A DNA stretch of 22,179 nt from Saccoglossus kowalevskii. Lineage: Eukaryota > Hemichordata > Enteropneusta > Harrimaniidae. The translations under genes and the position numbers were made by a program. Below, one piece after another: positions 1 through 11,371 of the stretch (the stretch's first letter is position 1; the number at the start of each line of letters is the position of its first letter). The stretch lies in NCBI RefSeq assembly GCF_000003605.2, contig NW_003137897.1:1-22179 (forward strand). Reading direction: 5' to 3'. The notes under the pieces were generated by a model. The model was not told the origin of the DNA. It did no database searches and worked only from the letters and a program-made list of their open reading frames with translations.

Positions 1-36
1 ATAATTTCAACACTTCATCTGTTTCCTCCTTTGTAG
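1..36 (+). promoter_or_regulatory. Putative intron 3' end with splice acceptor
   Basis: The stretch 18-36 is pyrimidine-rich (tct, tttcctccttt) and ends in TTGTAG, the layout of a polypyrimidine tract plus 3' splice-site AG at 35-36. The TAG at 34-36 is an in-frame stop for the frame that is open from 37 onward, so the frame opens exactly at the predicted splice junction. Nothing else is recognisable in 1-36, and a branch point cannot be placed with confidence. The splice role is inferred from sequence only. Confidence 0.5.
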
Positions 37-230
37 TCAACACCAATAAATGTCATAGCAACTACTTCTACTGATGTTGCTACAGACAATGCCCAAACTT
101 CCATGCTACGTGATGCTATGGGAACCATCTTGGACAAGACAGATGGGGAGGATGCCAGTAAAGATGAAGATGAAAGGCTTACTCTAAAATCCCCACTAGT
201 GGATATTGTCAAAGCTATGAAAGACCCCAG
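37..230 (+). CDS. Putative internal exon of an unidentified protein-coding gene (partial)
   Basis: I do not recognise this protein. After the acceptor-like AG at 36, the frame starting at 37 is open for 64 full codons and ends on the split codon AG|G at the donor-like CAG|GTATGG. The exon would be 194 nt, entering at an unknown phase read here as codon-aligned and leaving with two bases of the last codon. The peptide starts Ser-Thr-Pro and has a Thr/Ser/Ala-rich first third. It continues through MLRDAMGTILDKTDG and a strongly acidic stretch around 139-174 (GEDASKDEDER), then ends in a basic-hydrophobic segment, KSPLVDIVKAMKDPR, encoded by the first repeat monomer. No signal peptide, membrane segment or catalytic motif is visible. 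Reading through the donor gives a frame from the ATG at 103 to a TAG at 283-285, only 60 codons. Alternative: a chance open frame in non-coding DNA. Confidence 0.45.
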
Positions 231-235
231 GTATG
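181..235 (+). repeat. First (probably founder) monomer spanning the exon-intron junction
   Basis: Similarity to the array begins at 181: the bases just upstream (ggctt) do not match the end of a monomer (gtatg). The monomer consists of 50 nt of putative exon (181-230) plus GTATG of the putative intron (231-235), after which the next copy starts at 236. Position 1 is A here, as in the many copies reading GTATGACTCT, so that form may be ancestral and the GTATGGCTCT form derived. The first copy is the only one whose reading frame is continuous with unique upstream coding-like sequence. Confidence 0.7.
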
Positions 236-236
236 G
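228..236 (+). promoter_or_regulatory. Putative 5' splice donor of the founder copy
   Basis: CAG|GTATGG at 228-236 matches the eukaryotic donor consensus MAG|GTRAGT at the three exon bases and at GT, A(+3) and G(+5). It closes the open frame from 37. Because it lies inside the first repeat monomer, the same site recurs every 55 bp, as CAG|GTATG or TAG|GTATG. Use as a real donor is inferred. Confidence 0.5.
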
Positions 237-995
237 CTCTAAAATCCCCACTAGTGGATATTGTCAAAGCTATGAAAGACCCTAGGTATGGCTCTAAAAT
301 CCCCACTAGTGGATATTGTCAAAGCTATGAAAGACCCTAGGTATGGCTCTAATATCCCCACTAGTGGATATTGTCAAAGCTATGAAAGACCCCAGGTATG
401 GCTCTAAAATCCCCACTAGTGGATATTGTCAAAGCTATGAAAGACCCTAGGTATGGCTCTAAAATCCCCACTAGTGGATATTGTCAAAGCTATGAAAGAC
501 CCTAGGTATGGCTCTAAAATCCCCACTAGTGGATATTGTCAAAGCTATGAAAGACTCCAGGTATGGCTCTAAAATCCCCACTAGTGGATATTGTCAAAGC
601 TATGAAAGACTCCAGGTATGGCTCTAAAATCCCCACTAGTGGATATTGTCAAAGCTATGAAAGACCCTAGGTATGGCACTAAAATCCCCACTAGTGGATA
701 TTGTCAAAGCTATGAAAGACTCCAGGTATGACTCTAAAATCCCCACTAGTGGATATTGTCAAAGCTATGAAAGACCCTAGGTATGGCTCTAAAATCCCCA
801 CTAGTGGATATTGTCAAAGCTATGAAAGACCCTAGGTATGGCTCTAAAATCCCCACTAGTGGATATTGTCAAAGCTATGAAAGACCCTAGGTATGACTCT
901 ATAATCCCCACTAGTGGATATTGTCAAAGCTATGAAAGACCCTAGGTATGACTCTAAAATCCCCACTAGTGGATATTGTCAAAGCTATGAAAGAC

Positions 996-1340
996 CCCAG
1001 GTATGGCTCTAATATCCCCACTAGTGGATATTGTCAAAGCTATGAAAGACCCCAGGTATGACTCTAAAATCCCCACTAGTGGATATTGTCAAAGCTATGA
1101 AAGACCCCAGGTATGGCTCTAAAATCACCACTAGTGGATATTGTCAAAGCTATGAAAGACCCCAGGTATGACTCTAAAATCCCCACTAGTGGATATTGTC
1201 AAAGCTATGAAAGACTCCAGCTATGGCTCTAAAATCCCCACTAGTGGATATTGTCAAAGCTATGAAAGACTCCAGGTATGGCTCTAAAATCCCCACTAGT
1301 GGATATTGTCAAAGCTATGAAAGACTCCTGGTATGGCTCT
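996..1340 (+). repeat. Variant block, copy 1 (partner at 20518-20862)
   Basis: A run of about six monomers with the ordered variants AATAT, GTATGAC, CACCAC, GTATGAC, the rare CCAGCTATGG (1218-1227) and the rare CTCCTGG (1326-1331). The same order occurs about 19.5 kb away, at a spacing of 19,522 bp, which is 355 units minus 3 bp, as expected from the indels between them. This indicates block copying rather than independent mutation. Confidence 0.75.
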
Positions 1341-2270
1341 AAAATCCCCACTAGTGGATATTGTCAAAGCTATGAAAGACCCCAGGTATGGCTCTAAAAT
1401 CCCCACTAGTGGATATTGTCAAAGCTATGAAAGACCCCAGGTATGGCTCTAAAATCCCCACTAGTGGATATTGTCAAAGCTATGAAAGACCCCAGGTATG
1501 GCTCTAAAATCACCACTAGTGGATATTGTCAAAGCTATGAAAGACTCCAGGTATGGCTCTAAAATCCCCACTAGTGGATATTGTCAAAGCTATGAAAGAC
1601 CCTAGGTATGGCTCTAAAATCCCCACTAGTGGATATTGTCAAAGCTATGAAAGACCCCAGGTATGACTCTAAAATCCCCACTAGTGGATATTGTCAAAGC
1701 TATGAAAGACTCCAGGTATGGCTCTAAAATCCCCACTAGTGGATATTGTCAAAGCTATGAAAGACCCCAGGTATGACTCTAATATCCCCACTAGTGGATA
1801 TTGTCAAAGCTATGAAAGACCCCAGGTATGACTCAAAAATCCCCACTAGTGGATATTGTCAAAGCTATGAAAGACCCTAGGTATGGCTCTAAAATCCCCA
1901 CTAGTGGATATTGTCAAAGCTATGAAAGACTCTAGGTATGACTCTAAAATCCCCACTAGTGGATATTGTCAAAGCTATGAAAGACCCCAGGTATGACTCT
2001 AAAATCCCCACTAGTGGATATTGTCAAAGCTATGAAAGACCCTAGGTATGGCTCTAAAATCCCCACTAGTGGATATTGTCAAAGCTATGAAAGACCCTAG
2101 GTATGGCACTAAAATCACCACTAGTGGATATTGTCAAAGCTATGAAAGACCCCAGGTATGGCTCTAAAATCACCACTAGTGGATATTGTCAAAGCTATGA
2201 AAGACTCCAGGTATGACTCTAAAATCACCACTAGTGGATATTGTCAAAGCTATGAAAGACCCCAGGTATG

Positions 2271-2380
2271 ACTCTAAAATCCCCACTAGTGGATATTGTC
2301 AAGCTATGAAAGACTCCAGCTATGGCTCTAAATCCCCACTAGTGGATATTGTCAAAGCTATGAAAGACCCCAGGTATGGC
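2271..2380 (+). other. Two adjacent monomers each with a 1-bp deletion
   Basis: CAAGC replaces CAAAGC at 2300-2304, and CTAAAT replaces CTAAAAT at 2328-2333. The two deletions reset the frame and create a 71-codon open frame (2213-2428) made wholly of repeat sequence, which I do not consider a gene. The second affected monomer also follows a CCAGCTATGG variant. Confidence 0.85.
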
Positions 2381-3059
2381 TCTAAAATCCCCACTAGTGG
2401 ATATTGTCAAAGCTATGAAAGACCCTAGGTATGGCTCTAAAATCCCCACTAGTGGATATTGTCAAAGCTATGAAAGACTCCAGGTATGGCTCTAAAATCC
2501 CCACTAGTGGATATTATCAAAGCTATGAAAGACCCTAGGTATGGCTCTAAAATCCCCACTAGTGGATATTGTCAAAGCTATGAAAGACCCTAGGTATGGC
2601 ACTAAAATCCCCACTAGTGGATATTGTCAAAGCTATGAAAGACCCCAGGTATGGCTCTAAAATCCCCACTAGTGGATATTGTCAAAGCTATGAAAGACCC
2701 TAGGTATGGCACTAAAATCCCCACTAGTGGATATTGTCAAAGCTATGAAAGACCCTAGGTATGGCTCTAAAATCCCCACTAGTGGATATTGTCAAAGCTA
2801 TGAAAGACCCTAGGTATGGCTCTAAAATCCCCACTAGTGGATATTGTCAAAGCTAAGAAAGACCCCAGGTATGGCTCTAAAATCCCCACTAGTGGATATT
2901 GTCAAAGCTATGAAAGACCCTAGGTATGGCTCTAAAATCCCCACTAGTGGATATTGTCAAAGCTATGAAAGACCCCAGGTATGGCTCTAAAATCCCCACT
3001 AGTGGATATTGTCAAAGCTATGAAAGACCCTAGGTATGGCTCTAAAATCCCCACTAGTG

Positions 3060-3460
3060 GATATTGTCAAAGCTATGAAAGACCCTAGGTATGGCACTAA
3101 AATCCCCACTAGTGGATATTGTCAAAGCTATGAAAGACCCCAGGTATGGCACTAAAATCCCCACTAGTGGATATTGTCAAAGCTATGAAAGACTCCAGGT
3201 ATGGCTCTAAAATCCCCACTAGTGGATATTGTCAAAGCTATGAAAGACCCTAGGTATGACTCTAAAATCCCCACTGGTGGATATTGTCAAAGCTATGAAA
3301 GACCCCAGGTATGGCTCTAAAATCCCCACTAGTGGATATTGTCAAAGCTATGAAAGACCCCAGGTATGGCTCTAAAATCCCCACTAGTGGATATTGTCAA
3401 AGGTATGAAAGACCCCAGGTATGGCTCTAAAATCCTCACTAGTGGATATTGTCAAAGCTA
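3060..3460 (+). repeat. Variant block with CACTGGTGG, partner at about 19450-19850
   Basis: Series GGCACT, GGCACT, CTCCAG, TAG-GAC with CACTGGTGG (3272-3280), CAG, CAG and then CCTCAC (about 3435). The same series, one monomer shorter, occurs at 19450-19850 with CACTGGTGG at 19661-19669. The spacing at CACTGGTGG is 16,389 bp, 298 units minus 1 bp. Confidence 0.65.
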
Positions 3461-5335
3461 TGAAAGACCCCAGGTATGGCTCTAAAATCCCCACTAGTGG
3501 ATATTGTCAAAGCTATGAAAGACCCTAGGTATGGCTCCAGAATCCCCACTAGTGGATATTGTCAAAGCTATGAAAGACCCTAGGTATGGCTCTAAAATCC
3601 CCACTAGTGGATATTGTCAAAGCTATGAAAGACCCCAGGTATGGCTCTAAAATCCCCACTAGTGGATATTGTCAAAGCTATGAAAGACTCCAGGTATGGC
3701 TCTAAAATCCCCACTAGTGGATATTGTCAAAGCTATGAAAGACTCCAGGTATGGCACTAAAATCCCCACTAGTGGATATTGTCAAAGCTATGAAAGACTC
3801 CAGGTATGGTTCTAAAATCCCCACTAGTGGATATTGTCAAAGCTGTGAAAGACCCCAGGTATGGCTCTAAAATCCCCACTAGTGGATATTGTCAAAGCTA
3901 TGAAAGACCCTAGGTATGACTCTAAAATCCCCACTAGTGGATATTGTCAAAGCTATGAAAGACCCCAGGTATGGCTCTAAAATCCCCACTAGTGGATATT
4001 GTCAAAGCTATGAAAGACCCCAGGTATGGCTCTAAAATCCCCACTAGTGGATATTGTCAAAGCTATGAAAGACCCCAGGTATGACTCTAAAATCCCCACT
4101 AGTGGATATTGTCAAAGCTATGAAAGACCCCAGGTATGGCTCTAAAATCCCCACTAGTGGATATTGTCAAAGCTATGAAAGACCCTAGGTATGGCTCTAA
4201 AATCCCCACTAGTGGATATTGTCAAAGCTATGAAAGACCCTAGGTATGGCTCTAAAATCCCCACTAGTGGATATTGTCAAAGCTATGAAAGACTCCAGGT
4301 ATGGCTCTAAAATCCCCACTAGTGGATATTGTCAAAGCTATGAAAGACTCCAGGTATGGCTCTAAAATCCCCACTAGTGGATATTGTCAAAGCTATGAAA
4401 GACCCTAGGTATGGCACTAAAATCCCCACTAGTGGATATTGTCAAAGCTATGAAAGACTCCAGGTATGGCTCTAAAATCCCCACTAGTGGATATTGTCAA
4501 AGCTATGAAAGACCCCAGGTATGGCTCTAAAATCCCCACTAGTGGATATTGTCAAAGCTATGAAAGACCCTAGGTATGGCTCTAATATCCCCACTAGTGG
4601 ATATTGTCAAAGCTATGAAAGACCACAGGTATGGCTCTAAAATCCCCACTAGTGGATATTGTCAAAGCTATGAAAGACCCCAGGTATGGCTCTAAAATCC
4701 CCACTAGTGGATATTGTCAAAGCTATGAAAGACCCCAGGTATGGCTCTAAAATCCCCACTAGTGGATATTGTCAAAGCTATGAAAGACCCTAGGTATGGC
4801 TCTAAAATCCCCACTAGTGGATATTGTCAAAGCTATGAAAGACCCCAGGTATGGCTCTAAAATCCCCACTAGTGGATATTGTCAAAGCTATGAAAGACCC
4901 TAGGTATGCCTCTAAAATCCCCACTAGTGGATATTGTCAAAGCTATGAAAGACCCCAGGTATGGCTCTAAAATCCCCACTAGTGGATATTGTCAAAGCTA
5001 TGAAAGACCCTAGGTATGGCTCTAAAATCCCCACTAGTGGATATTGTCAAAGCTATGAAAGACCCTAGTTATGGCTCTAATATCCCCACTAGTGGATATT
5101 GTCAAAGCTATGAAAGACCCTAGGTATGGCACTAAAATCCCCACTAGTGGATATTGTCAAAGCTATGAAAGACCCTAGGTATGGCACTAAAATCCCCACT
5201 AGTGGATATTGTCAAAGCTATGAAAGACCCCAGGTATGGCACTAAAATCCCCACTAGTGGATATTGTCAAAGCTATGAAAGACCCCAGGTATGGCTCTAA
5301 AATCCCCACTAGTGGATATTGTCAAAGCTATGAAA

Positions 5336-5350
5336 GACCCTAGTATGGCA
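5336..5350 (+). other. Monomer lacking one donor G
   Basis: CCCTAGTATGG replaces CCCTAGGTATGG, a 1-bp deletion at the donor-like junction. Confidence 0.85.
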
Positions 5351-5880
5351 CTAAAATCCCCACTAGTGGATATTGTCAAAGCTATGAAAGACTCCAGGTA
5401 TGGCTCTAAAATCCCCACTAGTGGATATTGTCAAAGCTATGAAAGACCCCAGGTATGGCTCTAAAATCCCCACTAGTGGATATTGTCAAAGCTATGAAAG
5501 ACCCTAGGTATGGCTCTAATATCCCCACTAGTGGATATTGTCAAAGCTATGAAAGACCCTAGGTATGGCTCTAAAATCCCCACTAGTGGATATTGTCAAA
5601 GCTATGAAAGACCCCAGGTATGGCACTAAAATCCTCACTAGTGGATATTGTCAAAGCTATGAAAGACCCTAGGTATGGCTCTAATATCCCCACTAGTGGA
5701 TATTGTCAAAGCTATGAAAGACCCCAGGTATGGCACTAAAATCCTCACTAGTGGATATTGTCAAAGCTATGAAAGACCCCAGGTATGGCTCTAAAATCCC
5801 CACTAGTGGATATTGTCAAAGCTATGAAAGACCCTAGGTATGGCTCTAAAATCCCCACTAGTGGATATTGTCAAAGCTAT

Positions 5881-6420
5881 GAAAGACCCTAGGTATGGCT
5901 CTAATATCCCCACTAGTGGATATTGTCAAAGCTATGAAAGACCCTAGGTATGGCTCTAATATCCCCACTAGTGGATATTGTCAAAGCTATGAAAGACCCT
6001 AGGTATGGCTCTAATATCCCCACTAGTGGATATTGTCAAAGCTATGAAAGACCCTAGGTATGGCTCTAAAATCCCCACTAGTGGATATTGTCAAAGCTAT
6101 GAAAGACCCTAGGTATGGCTCTAATATCCCCACTAGTGGATATTGTCAAAGCTATGAAAGACCCTAGGTATGGCTCTAATATCCCCACTAGTGGATATTG
6201 TCAAAGCTATGAAAGACCCTAGGTATGGCTCTAATATCCCCACTAGTGGATATTGTCAAAGCTATGAAAGACCCTAGGTATGGCTCTAAAATCCCCACTA
6301 GTGGATATTGTCAAAGCTATGAAAGACCCTAGGTATGGCTCTAAAATCCCCACTAGTGGATATTGTCAAAGCTATGAAAGACCCTAGGTATGGCTCTAAT
6401 ATCCCCACTAGTGGATATTG
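5881..6420 (+). repeat. Patch rich in the AATAT variant with local 4-monomer order
   Basis: Nearly all monomers here are the TAG form. AATAT (unit position 8 = T) occurs at about 5902, 5957, 6012, 6122, 6177, 6232 and 6397, with AAAAT monomers at about 6067, 6287 and 6342. The pattern of three AATAT then one AAAAT occurs twice in succession, suggesting a recent 220-bp duplication and local homogenisation. Confidence 0.65.
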
Positions 6421-6640
6421 TCAAAGCTATGAAAGACCCTAGGTATGGCTCTAAAATCCCCACTAGTGGATATTGTCAAAGCTATGAAAGACCCTAGGTA
6501 TGGCTCTAAAATCCCCACTAGTGGATATTGTCAAAGCTATGAAAGACCCCAGGTATGACTCTAATATCCCCACTAGTGGATATTGTCAAAGCTATGAAAG
6601 ACTCCAGGTATGGCTCTAAAATCCCCACTAGTGGATATTG

Positions 6641-7100
6641 TCAAACCTATGAAAGACCCTAGGTATGGCTCTAAAATCCCCACTAGTGGATATTGTCAAA
6701 GCTGTGAAAGACCCTAGGTATGGCTCTAAAATCCCCACTGGTGGATATTGTCAAAGCTATGAAAGACCCTTGGTATGGCACTAAAATTCCCACTAGTGGA
6801 TATTGTCAAAGCTATGAAAGACTCCAGGTATGGCTCTAAAATCCCCACTAGTGGATATTGTCAAAGCTATGAAAGACCCTAGGTATGACTCTAAAATCCC
6901 CACTAGTGGATATTGTCAAAGCTATGAAAGACCCTAGGTATGGCTTGAAAATACCCACTAGTGGATATTGTCAAAGCTATGAAAGACCCTAGGTATGACT
7001 CTAAAATCCCCACTAGTGGATATTGTCAAAGCTATGAAAGACCCTAGGTATGGCTCTAAAATCCCCACTAGTGGATATTGTCAAAGCTATGAAAGACCCT
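6641..7100 (+). repeat. Distinctive 8-9 monomer block, copy 1 (partner 11372-11831)
   Basis: Contains a run of rare variants in consecutive monomers: CAAACCTATG, AGCTGTGAAAG, CACTGGTGG, CCCTTGG with AAAATTCCC, and GGCTTGAAAAT. The same run occurs 4,731 bp to the right. The two copies differ at one noticed base: TACCCAC near 6953 against TCCCCAC. A GGCTT...ATACCC monomer is echoed three units on, at 7108-7120. Confidence 0.8.
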
Positions 7101-8400
7101 AGGTATGGCTTCAAAATACCCACTAGTGGATATTGTCAAAGCTATGAAAGACCCTAGGTATGACTCTAAAATCCCCACTAGTGGATATTGTCAAAGCTAT
7201 GAAAGACCCCAGGTATGGCTCTAAAATCCCCACTAGTGGATATTGTCAAAGCTATGAAAGACCCCAGGTATGGCTCTAAAATCCCCACTAGTGGATATTG
7301 TCAAAGCTATGAAAGACCCCAGGTATGGCTCTAAAATCCCCACTAGTGGATATTGTCAAAGCTATGAAAGACCCTAGGTAAGGCTCTAAAATCCCCACTA
7401 GTGGATATTGTCAAAGCTATGAAAGACCCTAGGTATGGCTCTAAAATCCCCACTAGTGGATATTGTCAAAGCTATGAAAGACCCTAGGTATGGCTCTAAA
7501 ATCCCCACTAGTGGATATTGTCAAAGCTATGAAAGACCCTAGGTATGGCTCTAAAATCCCCACTAGTGGATATTGTCAAAGCTATGAAAGACCCTAGGTA
7601 TGGCTCTAATATCCCCACTAGTGGATATTGTCAAAGCTATGAAAGACCCCAGGTATGACTCTAAAATCCCCACTAGTGGATATTGTCAAAGCTATGAAAG
7701 ACCCTAGGTATGACTCTAAAATCCCCACTAGTGGATATTGTCAAAGCTATGAAAGACCCCAGGTATGGCTCTAAAATCCCCACTAGTGGATATTGTCAAA
7801 GCTATGAAAGACCCTAGGTATGGCTCTAAAATCCCCACTAGTGGATATTGTCAAAGCTATGAAAGACCCTAGGTATGGCTCTAATATCCCCACTAGTGGA
7901 TATTGTCAAAGCTATGAAAGACCCCAGGTATGGCTCTAAAATCCCCACTAGTGGATATTGTCAAAGCTATGAAAGACCCTAGGTATGGCTCTAAAATCCC
8001 CACTAGTGGATATTGTCAAAGCTATGAAAGACCCCAGGTATGACTCTAAAATCCCCACTAGTGGATATTGTCAAAGCTATGAAAGACCCTAGGTATGACT
8101 CTAAAATCCCCACTAGTGGATATTGTCAAAGCTATGAAAGACCCTAGGTATGGCTCTAAAATCCCCACTAGTGGATATTGTCAAAGCTATGAAAGACCCC
8201 AGGTATGACTCTAAAATCCCCACTGGTGGATATTGTCAAAGCTATGAAAGACCCCAGGTATGGCTCTAAAATCCCCACTAGTGGATATTGTGAAAGCTAT
8301 GAAAGACCCCAGGTATGGCTCTAAAATCCCCACTAGTGGATATTGTCAAAGCTATGAAAGACCCCAGGTATGACTCTAAAATCCCCACTGGTGGATATTG

Positions 8401-8420
8401 TCAAAGCTAAGGTATGAAAG
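8401..8420 (+). other. Monomer with a 5-bp insertion resembling the donor core
   Basis: AGCTAAGGTATGAAAG stands where other monomers read AGCTATGAAAG. The extra AGGTA equals the core of the splice-donor-like MAGGTATG found elsewhere in the unit, and it creates an extra AAG|GTATGA inside this monomer. Confidence 0.85.
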
Positions 8421-9249
8421 ACCCCAGGTATGGCTCTAAAATCCCCACTGGTGGATATTGTCAAAGCTATGAAAGACCCCAGGTATGGCTCTAAAATCCC
8501 CACTAGTGGATATTGTCAAAGCTATGAAAGACCCTAGGTATGGCACTAAAATCCCCACTAGTGGATATTGTCAAAGCTATGAAAGACCCCAGGTATGGCT
8601 CTAAAATCCCCACTAGTGGATATTGTCAAAGCTATGAAAGACCCTAGGTATGGCTCTAAAATCCCCACTAGTGGATATTGTCAAAGCTATGAAAGACCCT
8701 AGGTATGGCTCTAAAATCCCCACTAGTGGATATTGTCAAAGCTATGAAAGACCCTAGGTATGGCTCTAAAATCCCCACTAGTGGATATTGTGAAAGCTAT
8801 GAAAGACCCCAGGTATGACTCTAAAATCACCACTAGTGGATATTGTCAAAGCTATGAAAGACCCTAGGTATGGCACTAAAATCACCACTAGTGGATATTG
8901 TCAAAGCTATGAAAGACCCTAGGTATGGCTCTAAAATCACCACTAGTGGATATTGTCAAAGCTATGAAAGACTCCAGGTATGGCTCTAAAATCCCCACTA
9001 GTGGATATTGTCAAAGCTATGAAAGACCCCAGGTATGACTCTAAAATCCCCACTAGTGGATATTGTCAAAGCTATGAAAGACCCCAGGTATGACTCTAAA
9101 ATCCCCACTAGTGGATATTGTCAAAGCTATGAAAGACCCTAGGTATGGCTCTAAAATCCCCACTAGTGGATATTGTCAAAGCTATGAAAGACCCCAGGTA
9201 TGACTCTAAAATCCCCACTAGTGGATATTGTCAAAGTTATGAAAGACCC

Positions 9250-9268
9250 CAGGTATGACTAAAATCAC
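9250..9268 (+). other. Monomer with a 2-bp deletion
   Basis: GTATGACTAAAAT replaces GTATGACTCTAAAAT, losing one CT. It is followed by a CACCAC variant. Confidence 0.85.
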
Positions 9269-10235
9269 CACTAGTGGATATTGTCAAAGCTATGAAAGAC
9301 CCCAGGTATGACTCTAAAATCCCCACTAGTGGATATTGTCAAAGCTATGAAAGACCCCAGGTATGACTCTAAAATCCCCACTAGTGGATATTGTCAAAGC
9401 TATGAAAGACCCTAGGTATGGCTCTAAAATCCCCACTAGTGGATATTGTCAAAGCTATGAAAGACCCTAGGTATGGCTCTAAAATCACCACTAGTGGATA
9501 TTGTCAAAGCTATGAAAGACCCTAGGTATGACTCTAAAATCCCCACTAGTGGATATTGTCAAAGCTATGAAAGACTCCAGGTATGACTCTAAAATCCCCA
9601 CTAGTGGATATTGTCAAAGCTATGAAAGACCCCAGGTATGACTCTAAAATCCCCACTAGTGGATATTGTCAAAGCTATGAAAGACCCTAGGTATGGCTCT
9701 AAAATCCCCACTAGTGGATATTGTCAAAGCTATGAAAGACCCCAGGTATGACTCTAAAATCCCCACTAGTGGATATTGTCAAAGCTATGAAAGACCCCAG
9801 GTATGACTCTAAAATCCCCACTAGTGGATATTGTCAAAGCTATGAAAGACCCTAGGTATGGCTCTAAAATCCCCACTAGTGGATATTGTCAAAGCTATGA
9901 AAGACCCCAGGTATGACTCTAAAATCCCCACTAGTGGATATTGTCAAAGCTATGAAAGACCCCAGGTATGACTCTAAAATCCCCACTAGTGGATATTGTC
10001 AAAGCTATGAAAGACCCCAGGTATGACTCAAAAATCACCACTAGTGGATATTGTCAAAGCTATGAAAGACCCCAGGTATGGCTCTAAAATCCCCACTAGT
10101 GGATATTGTCAAAGCTATGAAAGACCCCAGGTATGGCTCTAAAATCCCCACTAGTGAATATTGTCAAAGCTATGAAAGACCCTAGGTATGGCTCTAAAAT
10201 CCCCACTAGTGGATATTGTCAAAGCTATGAAAGAC

Positions 10236-10515
10236 CCTAGGTATGACTCTAATATCCCCACTAGTGGATATTGTCAAAGCTATGAAACACCCTAGGTATG
10301 ACTCTAAAATCCCCACTAGTGGATATTGTCAAAGCTATGAAAGACCCTAGGTATGGCTCTAAAATCCCCACTAGTGGATATTGTCAAAGCTATGAAAGAC
10401 CCTAGGTATGACTCTAATATCCCCACTAGTGGATATTGTCAAAGCTATGAAACACCCTAGGTATGACTCTAAAATCCCCACTAGTGGATATTGTCAAAGC
10501 TATGAAAGACCCTAG
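10236..10515 (+). repeat. Local 3-monomer (165 bp) duplication
   Basis: The pair AATAT followed by the rare GAAACACC appears twice: GAAACACC is at 10284-10291 and again at 10449-10456, exactly 165 bp apart, with the same flanking GTATGAC and GTATGGC order. Confidence 0.75.
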
Positions 10516-10850
10516 GTATGGCTCTAAAATCCCCACTAGTGGATATTGTCAAAGCTATGAAAGACCCTAGGTATGGCCCTTAAATCCCCACTAGTGGATA
10601 TTGTCAAAGCTATGAAAGACTCCAGGTATGGCTCTAAAATCCCCACTAGTGGATATTGTCAAAGCTATGAAAGACTCCAGGTATGACTCTAATATCCCCA
10701 CTAGTGGATATTGTCAAAGCTAAGAAAGACTCCAGGTATGGCTCTAAAATCCCCACTAGTGGATATTGTCAAAGCTATGAAAGACCCTAGGTATGACTCT
10801 AAAATCCCCACTAGTGGATATTGTCAAAGCTATGAAAGACCCTAGGTATG

Positions 10851-11350
10851 GCACTAAAATCCCCACTAGTGGATATTGTCAAAGCTATGAAAGACCCCAG
10901 GTATGGCTCTAAAATCCCCACTAGTGGATATTGTCAAAGCTATGAAAGACCCCAGGTATGGCTCTAAAATCCCCACTAGTGGATATTGTCAAAGCTATGA
11001 AAGACCCCAGGTATGGCACTAAAATCCCCACTAGTGGATATTGTCAAAGCTATGAAAGATTCCAGGTATGGCCCTAAAATCCCCACTAGTGGATATTGTC
11101 AAAGCTATGAAAGACCCTAGGTATGGCTCTAAAATCCCCACTAGTGGATATTGTCAAAGCTATGAAAGACCCTAGGTATGACTCTAAAATCCCCACTAGT
11201 GGATATTGTCAAAGCTATGAAAGACCCCAGGTATGACTCTAAAATCCCCACTAGTGGATATTGTCAAAGCTATGAAAGACCCTAGGTATGGCTCTAAAAT
11301 CCCTACTAGTGGATATTGTCAAAGCTATGAAAGACCCTAGGTATGGCTCT
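10851..11350 (+). repeat. 9-monomer block, copy 1 (partner 12169-12668)
   Basis: Ordered variants: CAG, CAG, CAG-GGCACT, the rare GATTCCAG with GGCCCT (about 11058-11075), TAG, TAG-GAC, CAG-GAC, and TAG with CCCTACTAG (about 11300). They recur in the same order 1,318 bp to the right, 24 units minus 2 bp. Confidence 0.8.
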
Positions 11351-11371
11351 AAATCCCACTAGTGGATATTG

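Noticed and set aside
226-230. CCCTAG|G as a 3' splice acceptor in each TAG monomer
   Set aside because: It is preceded by purine-rich GAAAGA, with no pyrimidine tract, so it is a poor acceptor candidate.
15-251. 78-codon open frame on the minus strand
   Set aside because: It is the antisense of the putative exon and first monomer, with no recognisable features; the plus-strand frame has splice-like borders that explain the region better.
103-285. Stand-alone 60-codon gene starting at ATG 103
   Set aside because: The frame is open upstream of this ATG to 37 behind an acceptor-like AG, and the end runs through a donor into the next repeat copy. It is better read as part of an exon.
2213-2428. 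71-codon plus-strand open frame
   Set aside because: Pure repeat translation; it exists because two adjacent 1-bp deletions reset the frame. No sign of selection or a start signal.
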